This document shows, piece by piece, positions 9,488 through 18,731 of a DNA stretch of 64,000 nucleotides. Numbering within the stretch: the first letter of the stretch is position 1; each line of letters opens with the position of its first letter. Source of the stretch: CANDYO01 sp964627795. GTDB lineage: Bacteria > Pseudomonadota > Alphaproteobacteria > Rickettsiales > CANDYO01. The stretch spans positions 1 through 64,000 of the forward strand of contig CAZVLF010000005.1 of NCBI GenBank assembly GCA_964627795.1, read 5' to 3'. The position numbers were made by a program, and so were the translations under genes. Under the pieces are notes generated by a model, which did not search any database, had not been told where the DNA came from, and worked only from the letters and a program-made list of their open reading frames with translations.

Positions 9488-10158
9488 ATCCAGTTTTTAT
9501 CATGGCGATATATTTTATCAATTAACTTTAATAATTTTTCTTTCTTATATTTCTTCTTTGCAAAATATATATCATCATGTTTTCCAGCATAAGCATATTC
9601 TATTAAATAGAAATTGTTAATGCTATTATCATGTTTGATGTATATAGCATTAGAATACCATGAACAATCTTCACTAATTGCAATAGTTTCAGCTTTATTT
9701 TTATCAAGATCATCTAACAGTTGGTCAATTTCGCTATAAGGAGCAAATTTTATTTTTTTCTCTTCATTTTTAGTATGACTTTCAATACATTGCTCGTCTT
9801 TGTTTTTGAATTTCTTAGCGTTTAATCTATGAGGATTGTCTTTATAGCCTAAGCTTTCAATAGCAATCATAAAAGAAATGCTATAAATAAGGATTCCGTA
9901 AATAATATATAATAGGCTACTAAATTTAAAGGAGACTAAGTTTTTTAAAAAGAATTGAGTTGCAATAGATTCTTTTTTTAACCAAGGCACATGTAGCTTT
10001 CTTACACAATAACCAAAAACTAAATGAAATATACTTACGCTTAAATAAATTGTGACTAACTTCTCAAAACTTAAGTTAGAGGTGTAAAGAGGCAAATAGC
10101 CAAGCATCAGAACCAAAAACGTTTCTAGTGGAAGAAGAATCAATGCAAATAAATACAT
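9472..10158 (-). CDS. hypothetical inner-membrane protein (228 aa)
   Basis: I do not recognise the family. There are three predicted membrane helices: about residues 3-25, 36-53 and 78-102. A hydrophilic C-terminal domain of about 120 residues follows, containing several Tyr/Lys clusters and the segment ISEDCSWYSNAIYIKHD. The N-terminus lacks a cleavable signal. AAGGAAA lies about 9 bases before the ATG. It converges on the kinase gene and shares a terminator with it. No neighbour suggests a role. Confidence 0.7.
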   Translation of the reverse strand: MYLFALILLPLETFLVLMLGYLPLYTSNLSFEKLVTIYLSVSIFHLVFGYCVRKLHVPWLKKESIATQFFLKNLVSFKFSSLLYIIYGILIYSISFMIAIESLGYKDNPHRLNAKKFKNKDEQCIESHTKNEEKKIKFAPYSEIDQLLDDLDKNKAETIAISEDCSWYSNAIYIKHDNSINNFYLIEYAYAGKHDDIYFAKKKYKKEKLLKLIDKIYRHDKNWIKNLK

Positions 10159-10342
10159 TTTAAAATTTCCTTATTTTTAAATATATGATTTTATTACTCG
10201 CATACAATAAATAATTATAATTCTTTTTTAATTTATGGCTTAATATTTATCAATGTCAAGCTAGAGATTTTCTGTTTAAGTTTTATACATATTTTTTATT
10301 AATTATTATAAGAGGAAAAAATCTACCTAAGAATTTTTAAAT

Positions 10343-10364
10343 TCCTGGATCCTTGCAGGATGAC
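10343..10364 (+). repeat. dispersed intergenic repeat, short copy 4
   Basis: TCCTGGATCCTTGCAGGATG matches the right end of the repeat at 791 (CTGGATCCTTACCAAGATGA). Here TCCTG and CAGGA form a short stem of their own. As at 2408, it lies immediately beside a GGCCTT hairpin. Confidence 0.5.
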
Positions 10365-10369
10365 TTTTG

Positions 10370-10391
10370 CATGGCCTTAAAAAAGGCCATG
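10370..10391 (-). terminator. hairpin downstream of dnaN
   Basis: CATGGCCTT (10370-10378) pairs perfectly with AAGGCCATG (10383-10391) across AAAA. It lies about 30 bp beyond the dnaN stop codon. There is no long T run on the minus strand (GCAAAAGTC follows), so it may be a processing or pausing hairpin rather than an intrinsic terminator. Confidence 0.55.
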
Positions 10392-10420
10392 AGTTTATTG
10401 AAATACTTACTAAATGGAGA

Positions 10421-11539
10421 TTAAGCTCTCATTGGCATAATAACAAAGTCACTATTGGTATCTTCAACTGATTGAACTAAAGTTGGAGAAATTTGATCGC
10501 TAAATTTAAATTCAACTTCAGTATTATTTCCTATTGCTGACATTATATCCATAACATATTTAGCATTAAAAGAAATTTTAAAATCATTCATGTTGCTTGA
10601 AATTTCAAGTTTTTCATTAGCAAGGCTTTGATGTTCACCACCAACTTGAATTTCTAGCATACTTGAAGTGATAGTAAATTCTATAGCTTGTGTTTTTTCC
10701 ATTAAAATAGTTGTTACCCTATCAACTGCACGAGCTAAATCTGCGCTTGCTATAGTGAATTGAAGGCTATTGTTATAAGGAATGAGAGGCAAATACTCAG
10801 GAAACTCAGCATCGATAAGTTTGCTAATAATAGTGATCCCATCAATGATAAATTTAATCTTACTTGAAGAGCATTCAATTTGAAGATCAGGTGTTTTATC
10901 ATTAATCATTTTGGCAATTTCAAAAATAGTTTTTCTAGGAACAATTACAGCCGGCATGTTTTTTGCATCTTTTGGTAATGGAATGCGAGTACTTGAAAGA
11001 CGATGTCCATCTGTTGCAGTTCCTCTAAGCTCATTATTTTCAAATATAGGATGTAAAAAAATACCATTTAAGTGATATCTACTATCTTCTTGAGAGATGG
11101 TGTATTTGTTTTTATCAATAATTTTTTGCATATGAGCAGCTGGCATAGTAAACTGGCAATCAAAATTTCCAATATCAATTCTTGGAAATTTTTCAGCTTT
11201 TAAATATGGTAGATGAAAGACAGAATATCCTGATGAAATTTCTACCATTGATGTTTGATGAGAATCTATCTTTATTCTTATTGTTTCATCAGAAAATTTT
11301 CTCACTATATCATAAAGAGTATGAACAGAGAGAGTTAAAGAGCCGTTATGTTCAATTTCTGCTGCAATTGTGGTAGTTATAGACAATATACTATCAAGTG
11401 CAGTAAGTGTTATTGTGGTGCCTGAAGCTTCAAGTTTTAAATGAGATGCAATTTCTGTAATATTTTTTCTTTCTACAACTGATTGAACATGTGAAAGAGC
11501 TTTTAAAAAGACGCTTCGTTGAACTATAACTTCGAACAT
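10421..11539 (-). CDS. dnaN: DNA polymerase III subunit beta (sliding clamp)
   Basis: The ring-shaped processivity clamp of the replicase. Its 372 residues cover the usual three clamp domains. Typical signatures are MPAAHMQKIIDKNKYTIS, TATDGHRLSSTRIPLP at about 190-205 and the C-terminal peptide-binding pocket ending in DFVIMPMRA. GGGAG lies a few bases before the ATG. It follows dnaA by 52 bp on the same strand, the classical dnaA-dnaN order. Its partner DnaE is encoded divergently at 13836. Confidence 0.98.
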   Translation of the reverse strand: MFEVIVQRSVFLKALSHVQSVVERKNITEIASHLKLEASGTTITLTALDSILSITTTIAAEIEHNGSLTLSVHTLYDIVRKFSDETIRIKIDSHQTSMVEISSGYSVFHLPYLKAEKFPRIDIGNFDCQFTMPAAHMQKIIDKNKYTISQEDSRYHLNGIFLHPIFENNELRGTATDGHRLSSTRIPLPKDAKNMPAVIVPRKTIFEIAKMINDKTPDLQIECSSSKIKFIIDGITIISKLIDAEFPEYLPLIPYNNSLQFTIASADLARAVDRVTTILMEKTQAIEFTITSSMLEIQVGGEHQSLANEKLEISSNMNDFKISFNAKYVMDIMSAIGNNTEVEFKFSDQISPTLVQSVEDTNSDFVIMPMRA

Positions 11540-11591
11540 ATTTTCTCCCTAATTTTTAGTCTTTTGGCTATTTTATAGTATAAGCTAAAGC

Positions 11592-12998
11592 TTAAGATTG
11601 CAATATTTTTGATAAAATACGTATATCTTCTGCTATTTCATTGTCTGAAGTTTTAAGAGTTTCAATTGTTTTTAAAGCATGCATAACAGTTGTATGGTCT
11701 TTGCCACCGAATTTTCTTCCAATTTCCATAAGACTTTTGCTAGTTAAGTTTTTTGATAAATACATGGCTATTTGTCGAGGCCTTGCTATTGATCTACTTT
11801 TTTTAGATGACGCCATATCAGCCATTTTAATGTTATAATGCTCAGCAACTTTTTTCTGAATTTCCTCAATTGTAATTACTCTTTCACTTGATCTTAGTAA
11901 ATCTCTTAAAATTTCTTGAGTATTTTCAAGGTTGATTTCTCTTCCAACTAATTTGGATAAAGCTATAACTTTATTAAGGGCTCCTTCAAGCTCTCTAACA
12001 TTTGAAGTTATTCTTGAAGCAAGGAATTCAATTACTTCTTTAGGAACTGTTGCTTTCATTTGTTCAATTTTTGAGAGTAATATACCAAGCCTAAGTTCGT
12101 AAGTTGTGCTATGCACGTCTGCTACTAGTCCCCAGCCTAAACGTGATTTTATCCTTTCTTCCATATCGTTTAAATCAGAAGGAGAACGATCGCATGAAAT
12201 TACAATTTGACAATTATTATCAATAAGAGCATTAAAAGTATGGAAAAATTCTTCTTGCGTACTGTCTTTTCCGCAAATAAATTGTACGTCATCAATCATT
12301 AGCACATCTACTGAGCGGAAATATTCTTTAAAGGAAATTATTTCTTTGTTTTTTAATGCTCTTACAAATTGATACATAAATTTTTCTGCAGAAATATAAA
12401 CTACCTTACGATTTTTTTGGTTGTTATGAATATGCCAAGCAATCGCATGCATTAAATGAGTTTTACCAAGTCCTACTCCACCATATAAAAAAAGAGGATT
12501 CATTTTTGATGCAGTTTTTGTTTTTTCTGCTACTGATCTAGCGGCAGCATAAGCAAACTCATTTGGTGCGCCAACAACAAAATTATCAAATGTGAACCTT
12601 GGGTCTAAAACAGAGGTTAGATTGTAATTTTGATAAAAATTATCAAGATCACTTGGAGACCTTGATTCATATATTTCTACTTTTGATTCTTTAGAGGCGA
12701 CTTTGCTAATAAAGCCGTTTTGAGTTGAAGCAATATTTATTTCAAGTTCCTGCAAATTAGGATTATGGTTCTTCCAATAATTTTTAATGCTATCTGAATA
12801 ATGAGTGACAATCCATTCTCGCATGAATTTTGTGGGGACATATAAGGTAAGCTTATTTGCATCATGTGAGCCAAAATTTAATTTGCTAAGCCAGCTTTTA
12901 TAAGTTCCTTCTCCAAATTCGTTACGAAGTTTGGTTTGTACTTTTTGCCAAATATCTATATCTGATCCAACATTAGTGCATTGAGCTAAATTATTCAT
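11592..12998 (-). CDS. dnaA: chromosomal replication initiator DnaA
   Basis: Binds and melts the replication origin. The N-terminal helicase-interaction domain covers about 15-90. The AAA+ domain has Walker A GGVGLGKTH (about 173-181), Walker B VLMIDDVQF and sensor elements (ISCDRSPSDL). The C-terminal domain IV DNA-binding signature RPRQIAMYLSKNLTSKSLMEI is followed by GGKDHTTVMHA. The length of 468 aa is normal. GAGG is positioned well before the ATG. The gene overlaps the upstream rhodanese gene by 8 bp and precedes dnaN, so the three are probably one operon. Confidence 0.98.
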   Translation of the reverse strand: MNNLAQCTNVGSDIDIWQKVQTKLRNEFGEGTYKSWLSKLNFGSHDANKLTLYVPTKFMREWIVTHYSDSIKNYWKNHNPNLQELEINIASTQNGFISKVASKESKVEIYESRSPSDLDNFYQNYNLTSVLDPRFTFDNFVVGAPNEFAYAAARSVAEKTKTASKMNPLFLYGGVGLGKTHLMHAIAWHIHNNQKNRKVVYISAEKFMYQFVRALKNKEIISFKEYFRSVDVLMIDDVQFICGKDSTQEEFFHTFNALIDNNCQIVISCDRSPSDLNDMEERIKSRLGWGLVADVHSTTYELRLGILLSKIEQMKATVPKEVIEFLASRITSNVRELEGALNKVIALSKLVGREINLENTQEILRDLLRSSERVITIEEIQKKVAEHYNIKMADMASSKKSRSIARPRQIAMYLSKNLTSKSLMEIGRKFGGKDHTTVMHALKTIETLKTSDNEIAEDIRILSKILQS

Positions 12999-13431
12999 AA
13001 TTTTTCCTCGGCAAATTAGAATTCATCCAGCCATTAATATTTTTATTCTCAAAATTTTCATCATGTATATTTCCACAAAAACCATCATTAATGTTATTGA
13101 CGTTTTTATATCCATATCGAATTGCTGCTTCCGCTGCTTTTAAAGATCTTCCTCCTGATTTACATATAAAAAATAGATGGTCTTCTTTATTTGGGACGTG
13201 TTTTTCTAAGTCGCTCAAAAAATCACCATTTTGATGTACAGAAGGAGTAAAAAGCATCCAGCTAATTAATATAACATTGTTGTTTATAGAGCTAAGGTCC
13301 GAAATCCCGGTTTCTTCCCATTCTTGAGGAGATCTTACATCAATCAAATGAAATACAGGCTTATCCTTTAGAAGAAGCTGCCAAAAATGAGAAGAAGACA
13401 TCTCCCCTATATCTAATTGATTAGTATCCAT
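12991..13431 (-). CDS. single-domain rhodanese-like protein
   Basis: A 146-aa single rhodanese domain, probably a sulfur carrier or sulfurtransferase. The CH2A-type entry is HLIDVRSPQEWEETGI at about 24-39. The active-site loop is CKSGGRS, with the catalytic Cys and the closing Arg retained. The C-terminal NINDGF segment is also typical. It is the first gene of the operon with dnaA and overlaps it by 8 bp, which suggests translational coupling. Why a rhodanese should lead the replication-initiator operon is unclear. No good Shine-Dalgarno precedes the ATG. Confidence 0.88.
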   Translation of the reverse strand: MDTNQLDIGEMSSSHFWQLLLKDKPVFHLIDVRSPQEWEETGISDLSSINNNVILISWMLFTPSVHQNGDFLSDLEKHVPNKEDHLFFICKSGGRSLKAAEAAIRYGYKNVNNINDGFCGNIHDENFENKNINGWMNSNLPRKNYE

Positions 13432-13835
13432 AAATTAACAATTTTTATATTGATTTAAAGTCCGACGGGTTGAATAATTCATTACCCACGTTCTATATAT
13501 ATCGCTTATTTAATGCTTGGAGTAAAATATTTTTTTTTACTTTTTTTCTAATAAATTTGTTGACAAAAAAACACTTTTTAGCGACATCAGCAAAATCCTT
13601 GACTTCGCTATTAATAATTAATTTATCTTAACGAAAGAAAAAGATTCAAAAATTAATTATTTTTAATTAATAATTAAAAATTACAATTAATTAAAAGATA
13701 AAAATAAGCTAAAATTATACCTGTTTTAGAATTTATCAATATGAAAACTAAAAATTCTTTTCCTGAAGAATAGACTTTTGACCAACAGCAATATATAATT
13801 GTTTTTTTTAAATTCTACATAAAATTTAATAACTG
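13432..13835. promoter_or_regulatory. divergent AT-rich control region between the dnaA operon and dnaE
   Basis: About 400 bp with no gene. It must hold the promoters for the leftward rhodanese-dnaA-dnaN operon and for dnaE. A TTGACA hexamer is at 13560 and a TTGACT at 13599, neither with a convincing -10 at the right spacing. 13609-13700 is almost pure A+T with repeated TTAATTAA-type sequence. I find no clear DnaA box (TTATCCACA-like) on either strand, so I do not call it the origin. Confidence 0.45.
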
Positions 13836-16800
13836 ATGGAAGCTTCATTTATTCATTTACGCTGCCATACTTCATATTCTCTTGCTGAGGGAGCTATAAA
13901 GGTTGAAGACTTAATTGATTTGGCAAAGCGTAATTCTATGCCGGCTGTGGGAGTTGCTGATAGCGGAAATCTATTTTGCTCACTTGAATTTTCTATGGCT
14001 TGTGCTAAGGAAGGAATTCAGCCGATAATAGGATGTATAGTTAAGGTTGATTTAAAACAAGAAGAGCAAGTTAGTTTAAGTTCTTTAGTATTGATTGCTA
14101 AAAATGAAATTGGTTATAAAAATCTTTTAAAAATTGTAAGTAAAACTTATTTAGTTAAACATGAAAATTTACCACCTCATGCGAAATTAGAGGATTTGCA
14201 AAAATATTCTTCAGGAATAATTTGTTTAAGTGGTGGAGTTGAGGGACCAATTGGAAAGGCTATTTTAGAAAATAAATCTTCTTTAGCTGAGAAATATGCT
14301 TCTCTTTTAAGAGATATATTTTCAAATAGTTTTTATATAGAGATTATGCGTCATGGAACTCCTGAACAAGAAAAGACAGAAGAGCTTTTTATAAAGATTG
14401 CTTATGATAATAATCTTCCTTTGGTTGCAACAAATGATGTAGTGTTTTCAAATCCTTCAATGTATGAAGCGCAGCATGCTTTGACCTGCATTGCTGCTGG
14501 TACTTTTATCAATGATCCAAATTCCAATAAATATACGCGGCATAATTATTTTAAAACTTCTGCCGAAATGAAGCAGCTTTTTTCTGATATACCTGAAGCT
14601 ATTATAAATACAGTCAAAATTGCTAAACGCTGCTCAGTAATGGCTATGCCAAGTGAACCTATGTTACCTAAAGCAGGTGAAAACGAGCTTGAAGAGCTGA
14701 TTACTAAAGCACAAGAAGGTTTAGATGAGAGAATAAAAGATTTAGATGTTGATCATGCAGAATATATAAAGCGTTTAGAATATGAGCTTGAAGTTATAAA
14801 AAATATGGGATTTCCTGGATATTTCCTTATTGTTTCTGACTTTATTAAATGGAGTAAAAAAAATGGAATTCCTGTGGGTCCGGGAAGAGGCTCAGGAGCT
14901 GGCTCTATTGTGGCATGGAGTTTATATATAACTGATCTAGATCCAATTAGATTTGGTTTACTTTTTGAAAGATTTTTAAATCCTGAAAGAATCTCCTTGC
15001 CTGACTTTGATATTGATTTTTGTCAACATCGACGCGATGAAGTCATTGACTATGTAAGAAAAAAATATGGTGAAGATAGGGTGGCTCAAATTATCACTTT
15101 CGGGAAACTTCAGGCTAGAGCAGTGATAAGGGATGTTGGAAGAGTAATGCAGCTTCCTTACGGTCAGATTGATAAGATAGCTAAGCTTGTTCCTTTTAAC
15201 GCGGTTAATCCAGTTACTCTTGCTCAAGCAATTGAAATGGAGCCATTACTTAAAAAGGCAGCAAGTGAAGAGGAAGAAATTGATAAGTTACTTAACATTG
15301 CTCTGAAGCTTGAGGGTTTAAATCGTCATGCATCAACACATGCAGCAGGTATAGTTATTGCTGATAAGCCATTAGATGAGATTCTACCTTTATATTCTGA
15401 TGACAAATCAGATATGCTAGTTATTCAATATTCAATGAAATATGCAGAAGCTGCAGGTCTTGTTAAATTTGACTTTTTAGGGCTTAAAACTTTAACAGTT
15501 ATCGATCATACAGTGAGGTTAATTCATAAAACCAATCCTAATTTTGATATTAATAAAATTCCTATAGATGATAAGAAAGTATTTGATTTGATGTCAAAAG
15601 GACTTTCAACAGGGGTGTTCCAGTTTGAAAGTGGTGGGATGAAAGATGCGTTAAGAAAAATGAGGCCAGATAGTTTTGAAGACCTTGTGGCTCTTGGTGC
15701 TTTATATCGTCCTGGACCTATGGATAATATTCCAACTTATATTGCTTGTAAGCATGGTGTTTCTAAGCCTGATTATCTTCATCCAAGCTTAGAAGGAATA
15801 TTAAAAGAAACTTTTGGAGTTATTATTTATCAAGAGCAAGTTATGCAAATTGCTCAAACTCTTGCTGGCTATAGTTTAGGAGCAGCTGATTTACTCAGGA
15901 AAGCCATGGGTAAAAAAATTAAAGCAGAGATGGATGCTCAGCGTCAAATTTTCGTTGATGGAGCATTAAAAAATGGCATCAATGAAGATCAAGCAACTTA
16001 TATATTCGATTTAGTAGCTAAATTTGCAGGATATGGTTTTAATAAAGCTCATGCAACTGCATATGCCTGGATTTCATATCAAACAGCTTATTTAAAAGCA
16101 AATTACCTTATTGAGTTTTTAACTGCTTCATTAAATCTTGAGATTGATGATACCGATAAAATTAATATTTTCCAGCAAGAAGCAAAGAGCTTTGGTATAA
16201 AAATACTTCCTCCAGATATTAATTTATCTAAGAGTTATTTCACCATTGAAAATGGAGCAATAAGATATGGATTGGGAGGCTTAAAAAGTATTGGTGTACA
16301 AGCAATGGAGCAGCTATGTTTAGAGCGAGAAGAAAAAGGTGAATTCACAGATATTCTTGATTTCGCCAGTAAAGTGAATCCTAAAATACTGCATCGTCGT
16401 TCTTTAGAAACTCTAATTAAAGCAGGGGCATTTGATAGTATTCATCCTAATAGACATCAGCTTTTGGTTTCTGTGGATTTGCTATCTAATTATAATAATA
16501 TTTTGTTGAGAGAAAAATCAAGTAATCAACTTTCATTATTTGGAGCTAAAGCAAAAGAACAATATAGACCTGCCTTACCAAATGTTGCTGAATGGAGTAA
16601 AAAAGAAAAAACTTTATATGAATTTGAAGCTATAGGATTTTATCTGTCATCTCACCCATTAGATCAATTTCAAGATATAATGACTGATTCTTCGATTGTA
16701 AACAGCGAATATTTAAAAAATGAATTAGTCCATGGATATAGTGTGGTAGAAGTTGCGGGCATGGTAATAAGCAGTAAAGCAAGAGTTTCACCAAAAGGGA

Positions 16801-17243
16801 GATATCTTCAAGCAGTTGTTTCTGATCCTAGCGGAAGCTTAGAAGTTTCGTTTTTTGAAGATAATGTATTAAAAGCTGCTTCAGATTACTTTGAAATAAA
16901 TATACCTCTTGTTTTTAAATGTGAAGTTAGAAAGGATGAGGGAGGAATAAGGGTCGCAGGGCAATCTATAATTCCTTTAGAGGAATATTTAGCTGATAAA
17001 TTAGAAAAATTAGAGCTAATCATAGTTGATGCTCAAGCTATAAATTTATTAAAAGATAGGCTCTTGAGTAAAGTAAATGGTAATGTTGAAATTTATTTAA
17101 GGATAAGAGTAAAAGAAGACAAAGAACTATTAATAGACCTAAAACAGAAATACAGATTAAGCTTTATTGAAGCAAAGGAGATTTCTCAGTTTAAAGGTGT
17201 GGCAGATAGTAAGTTTACACTTAAGCAAAGTAGAAAGTTTTAA
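13836..17243 (+). CDS. dnaE: DNA polymerase III subunit alpha
   Basis: The replicative polymerase catalytic subunit, 1135 aa, of DnaE1 type. An N-terminal PHP domain starts at FIHLRCHTSYSLAEGA. The catalytic aspartates sit in PDFDIDF at about 388-394, with GPGRGSGAGS and the RPGPMDNIP region around. Then follow the fingers and helix-hairpin-helix region (RKAMGKKI, FNKAHATAYAWISYQTAYLKA) and a C-terminal OB-fold near 970-1040. Start context is weak. It is divergent from the operon of its clamp (dnaN). It ends 67 bp before lipA. Confidence 0.98.
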   Translation: MEASFIHLRCHTSYSLAEGAIKVEDLIDLAKRNSMPAVGVADSGNLFCSLEFSMACAKEGIQPIIGCIVKVDLKQEEQVSLSSLVLIAKNEIGYKNLLKIVSKTYLVKHENLPPHAKLEDLQKYSSGIICLSGGVEGPIGKAILENKSSLAEKYASLLRDIFSNSFYIEIMRHGTPEQEKTEELFIKIAYDNNLPLVATNDVVFSNPSMYEAQHALTCIAAGTFINDPNSNKYTRHNYFKTSAEMKQLFSDIPEAIINTVKIAKRCSVMAMPSEPMLPKAGENELEELITKAQEGLDERIKDLDVDHAEYIKRLEYELEVIKNMGFPGYFLIVSDFIKWSKKNGIPVGPGRGSGAGSIVAWSLYITDLDPIRFGLLFERFLNPERISLPDFDIDFCQHRRDEVIDYVRKKYGEDRVAQIITFGKLQARAVIRDVGRVMQLPYGQIDKIAKLVPFNAVNPVTLAQAIEMEPLLKKAASEEEEIDKLLNIALKLEGLNRHASTHAAGIVIADKPLDEILPLYSDDKSDMLVIQYSMKYAEAAGLVKFDFLGLKTLTVIDHTVRLIHKTNPNFDINKIPIDDKKVFDLMSKGLSTGVFQFESGGMKDALRKMRPDSFEDLVALGALYRPGPMDNIPTYIACKHGVSKPDYLHPSLEGILKETFGVIIYQEQVMQIAQTLAGYSLGAADLLRKAMGKKIKAEMDAQRQIFVDGALKNGINEDQATYIFDLVAKFAGYGFNKAHATAYAWISYQTAYLKANYLIEFLTASLNLEIDDTDKINIFQQEAKSFGIKILPPDINLSKSYFTIENGAIRYGLGGLKSIGVQAMEQLCLEREEKGEFTDILDFASKVNPKILHRRSLETLIKAGAFDSIHPNRHQLLVSVDLLSNYNNILLREKSSNQLSLFGAKAKEQYRPALPNVAEWSKKEKTLYEFEAIGFYLSSHPLDQFQDIMTDSSIVNSEYLKNELVHGYSVVEVAGMVISSKARVSPKGRYLQAVVSDPSGSLEVSFFEDNVLKAASDYFEINIPLVFKCEVRKDEGGIRVAGQSIIPLEEYLADKLEKLELIIVDAQAINLLKDRLLSKVNGNVEIYLRIRVKEDKELLIDLKQKYRLSFIEAKEISQFKGVADSKFTLKQSRKF

Positions 17244-17310
17244 ATTTAATCAAATCTAGACTTTTCTTATGTAGTTTGCTATATTGCAAATCGAGGTTTT
17301 TAAAAAAATT

Positions 17311-18195
17311 ATGCATGAAAAATTAGCTAAACCTGATTGGATAAGAGTTAAAGCTCCTGTAAGCAAAGAATTTAAATCCACTCATGATCTTATAAGAAAC
17401 GCAAAACTTAATACAGTATGTGAAGAAGCAGCTTGCCCTAATATTGGAGAATGCTGGTCAAAAAAACATGCCACAGTTATGATTTTAGGTTCTACTTGTA
17501 CTAGAGCTTGTAGCTTTTGTAATGTAAAAACAGGAAAGCCAGATTCGCTTGATCCTCATGAACCTGAAAGGCTTGCTAATGCAATATCTGAATTAGAGCT
17601 TGAACATGTGGTTATAACTTCTGTTGATAGAGATGATTTAGAAGATGGGGGAGCTTCTCATTTTGTGGAATCTATTTTGCGTATTAGAAAATCTTCACCA
17701 ACAACAACCATTGAGGTTTTAACACCTGATTTCTTAAGAAAGGAAGGTGCTATTGAAATGGTGGTGAAAGCAAAGCCTGATGTATATAATCATAATATTG
17801 AAACAGTTCCTTCTCTTTACCAAACTATTAGACCTGGCGCTAGATATTTTCATTCTTTAAATCTTCTACATAAAGTTAAACAATTAGATAATACTATATT
17901 TACTAAATCAGGCATAATGGTGGGATTGGGAGAAACCAAAGAAGAAATTTTGCAAGTTATGGATGATTTAAAAGCTGCTGGAGTTGATTTCTTAACAATA
18001 GGACAATATTTACAACCTACGCCAAAACATGCCCCACTTAAAAGATATGTTACTCCTGAGGAGTTTAATTATTATGAAAGAGTGGCTAAAGTTAAGGGTT
18101 TTTTAATGGTTTCTGCTTCGCCTTTAACTCGTTCTTCTTACCATGCGGGAGAAGATTTCAAAAAACTTAAAGCTGCAAGAATAAGCAATGCCTAA
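17311..18195 (+). CDS. lipA: lipoyl synthase
   Basis: A radical SAM enzyme that inserts two sulfurs into protein-bound octanoate to make the lipoyl cofactor of 2-oxoacid dehydrogenases. The auxiliary-cluster motif is CEEAACPNIGEC and the SAM-cluster motif is CTRACSFC; NVKTGKP and the C-terminal RSSYHAGE, with the conserved Arg-Ser-Ser-Tyr, are present. I start at the ATG at 17311. A TTG at 17284 would add nine residues, but GAGG at 17293 lies between the two and fits only the ATG, with a rather long spacer. It overlaps the next gene by 8 bp. Confidence 0.97.
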   Translation: MHEKLAKPDWIRVKAPVSKEFKSTHDLIRNAKLNTVCEEAACPNIGECWSKKHATVMILGSTCTRACSFCNVKTGKPDSLDPHEPERLANAISELELEHVVITSVDRDDLEDGGASHFVESILRIRKSSPTTTIEVLTPDFLRKEGAIEMVVKAKPDVYNHNIETVPSLYQTIRPGARYFHSLNLLHKVKQLDNTIFTKSGIMVGLGETKEEILQVMDDLKAAGVDFLTIGQYLQPTPKHAPLKRYVTPEEFNYYERVAKVKGFLMVSASPLTRSSYHAGEDFKKLKAARISNA

Positions 18196-18607
18196 ATTAA
18201 GTTATAATATCTCGACACAATATAATGATGAATTTCTCTATAATATAGTTGCAGATATAGAATCTTATCCTATTTTTATTCCTTGGGTAGTTGGAGCAAG
18301 AATCTTAAATAAAGATGGCAACCAGGCTTTGGCAGAGTTACTTATTAAATATAAGTTTTTTCGAAGTAGTTATGTTTCTAAAGTTAATTTTTGTTCTTCT
18401 TTTAGTGAAATTAAAGTGGAGCTTGATAATGGCCCATTTAAGTATTTAAAAAATCATTGGAAATTTAATAAGGGTAATGTTGAATTTTTGCTTGATTTTG
18501 AGCTAAATTCTAACATTTTTAATCAATTAATATCAGAGAAATTTGATAGTTATGCCAAAAAAATGATGGATGCTTTTCTCCATCGAGCTAATTCTCTAGC
18601 AACTTAA
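18188..18607 (+). CDS. Coq10/RatA-like SRPBCC (START-type) domain protein
   Basis: A 139-aa single-domain protein of the polyketide-cyclase/Coq10 family. ADIESYPIFIPWVVGARIL is the typical N-terminal segment, and the C-terminal helix is FDSYAKKMMDAFLHRA. Family members bind hydrophobic ligands such as ubiquinone; the E. coli relative RatA has been described as a ribosome-association toxin. The start overlaps lipA by 8 bp, a common alphaproteobacterial arrangement, which favours a housekeeping respiratory role rather than a toxin. Confidence 0.85.
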   Translation: MPKLSYNISTQYNDEFLYNIVADIESYPIFIPWVVGARILNKDGNQALAELLIKYKFFRSSYVSKVNFCSSFSEIKVELDNGPFKYLKNHWKFNKGNVEFLLDFELNSNIFNQLISEKFDSYAKKMMDAFLHRANSLAT

Positions 18608-18731
18608 TTAGTAGCTTAAAAGCAATATATAACTTAATAACTATAAAATAAAATTTTTGCTTTGTTAACTAAGTTTTAATTATTTTTGTCTAATATTTAA
18701 TATAATTATTTTAATTTATATGGAGATGAAA

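Noticed and set aside
13432..13835. Replication origin beside dnaA
   Set aside because: AT-rich, but no DnaA-box cluster was found on either strand, and published Rickettsiales origins are placed near hemE rather than dnaA.
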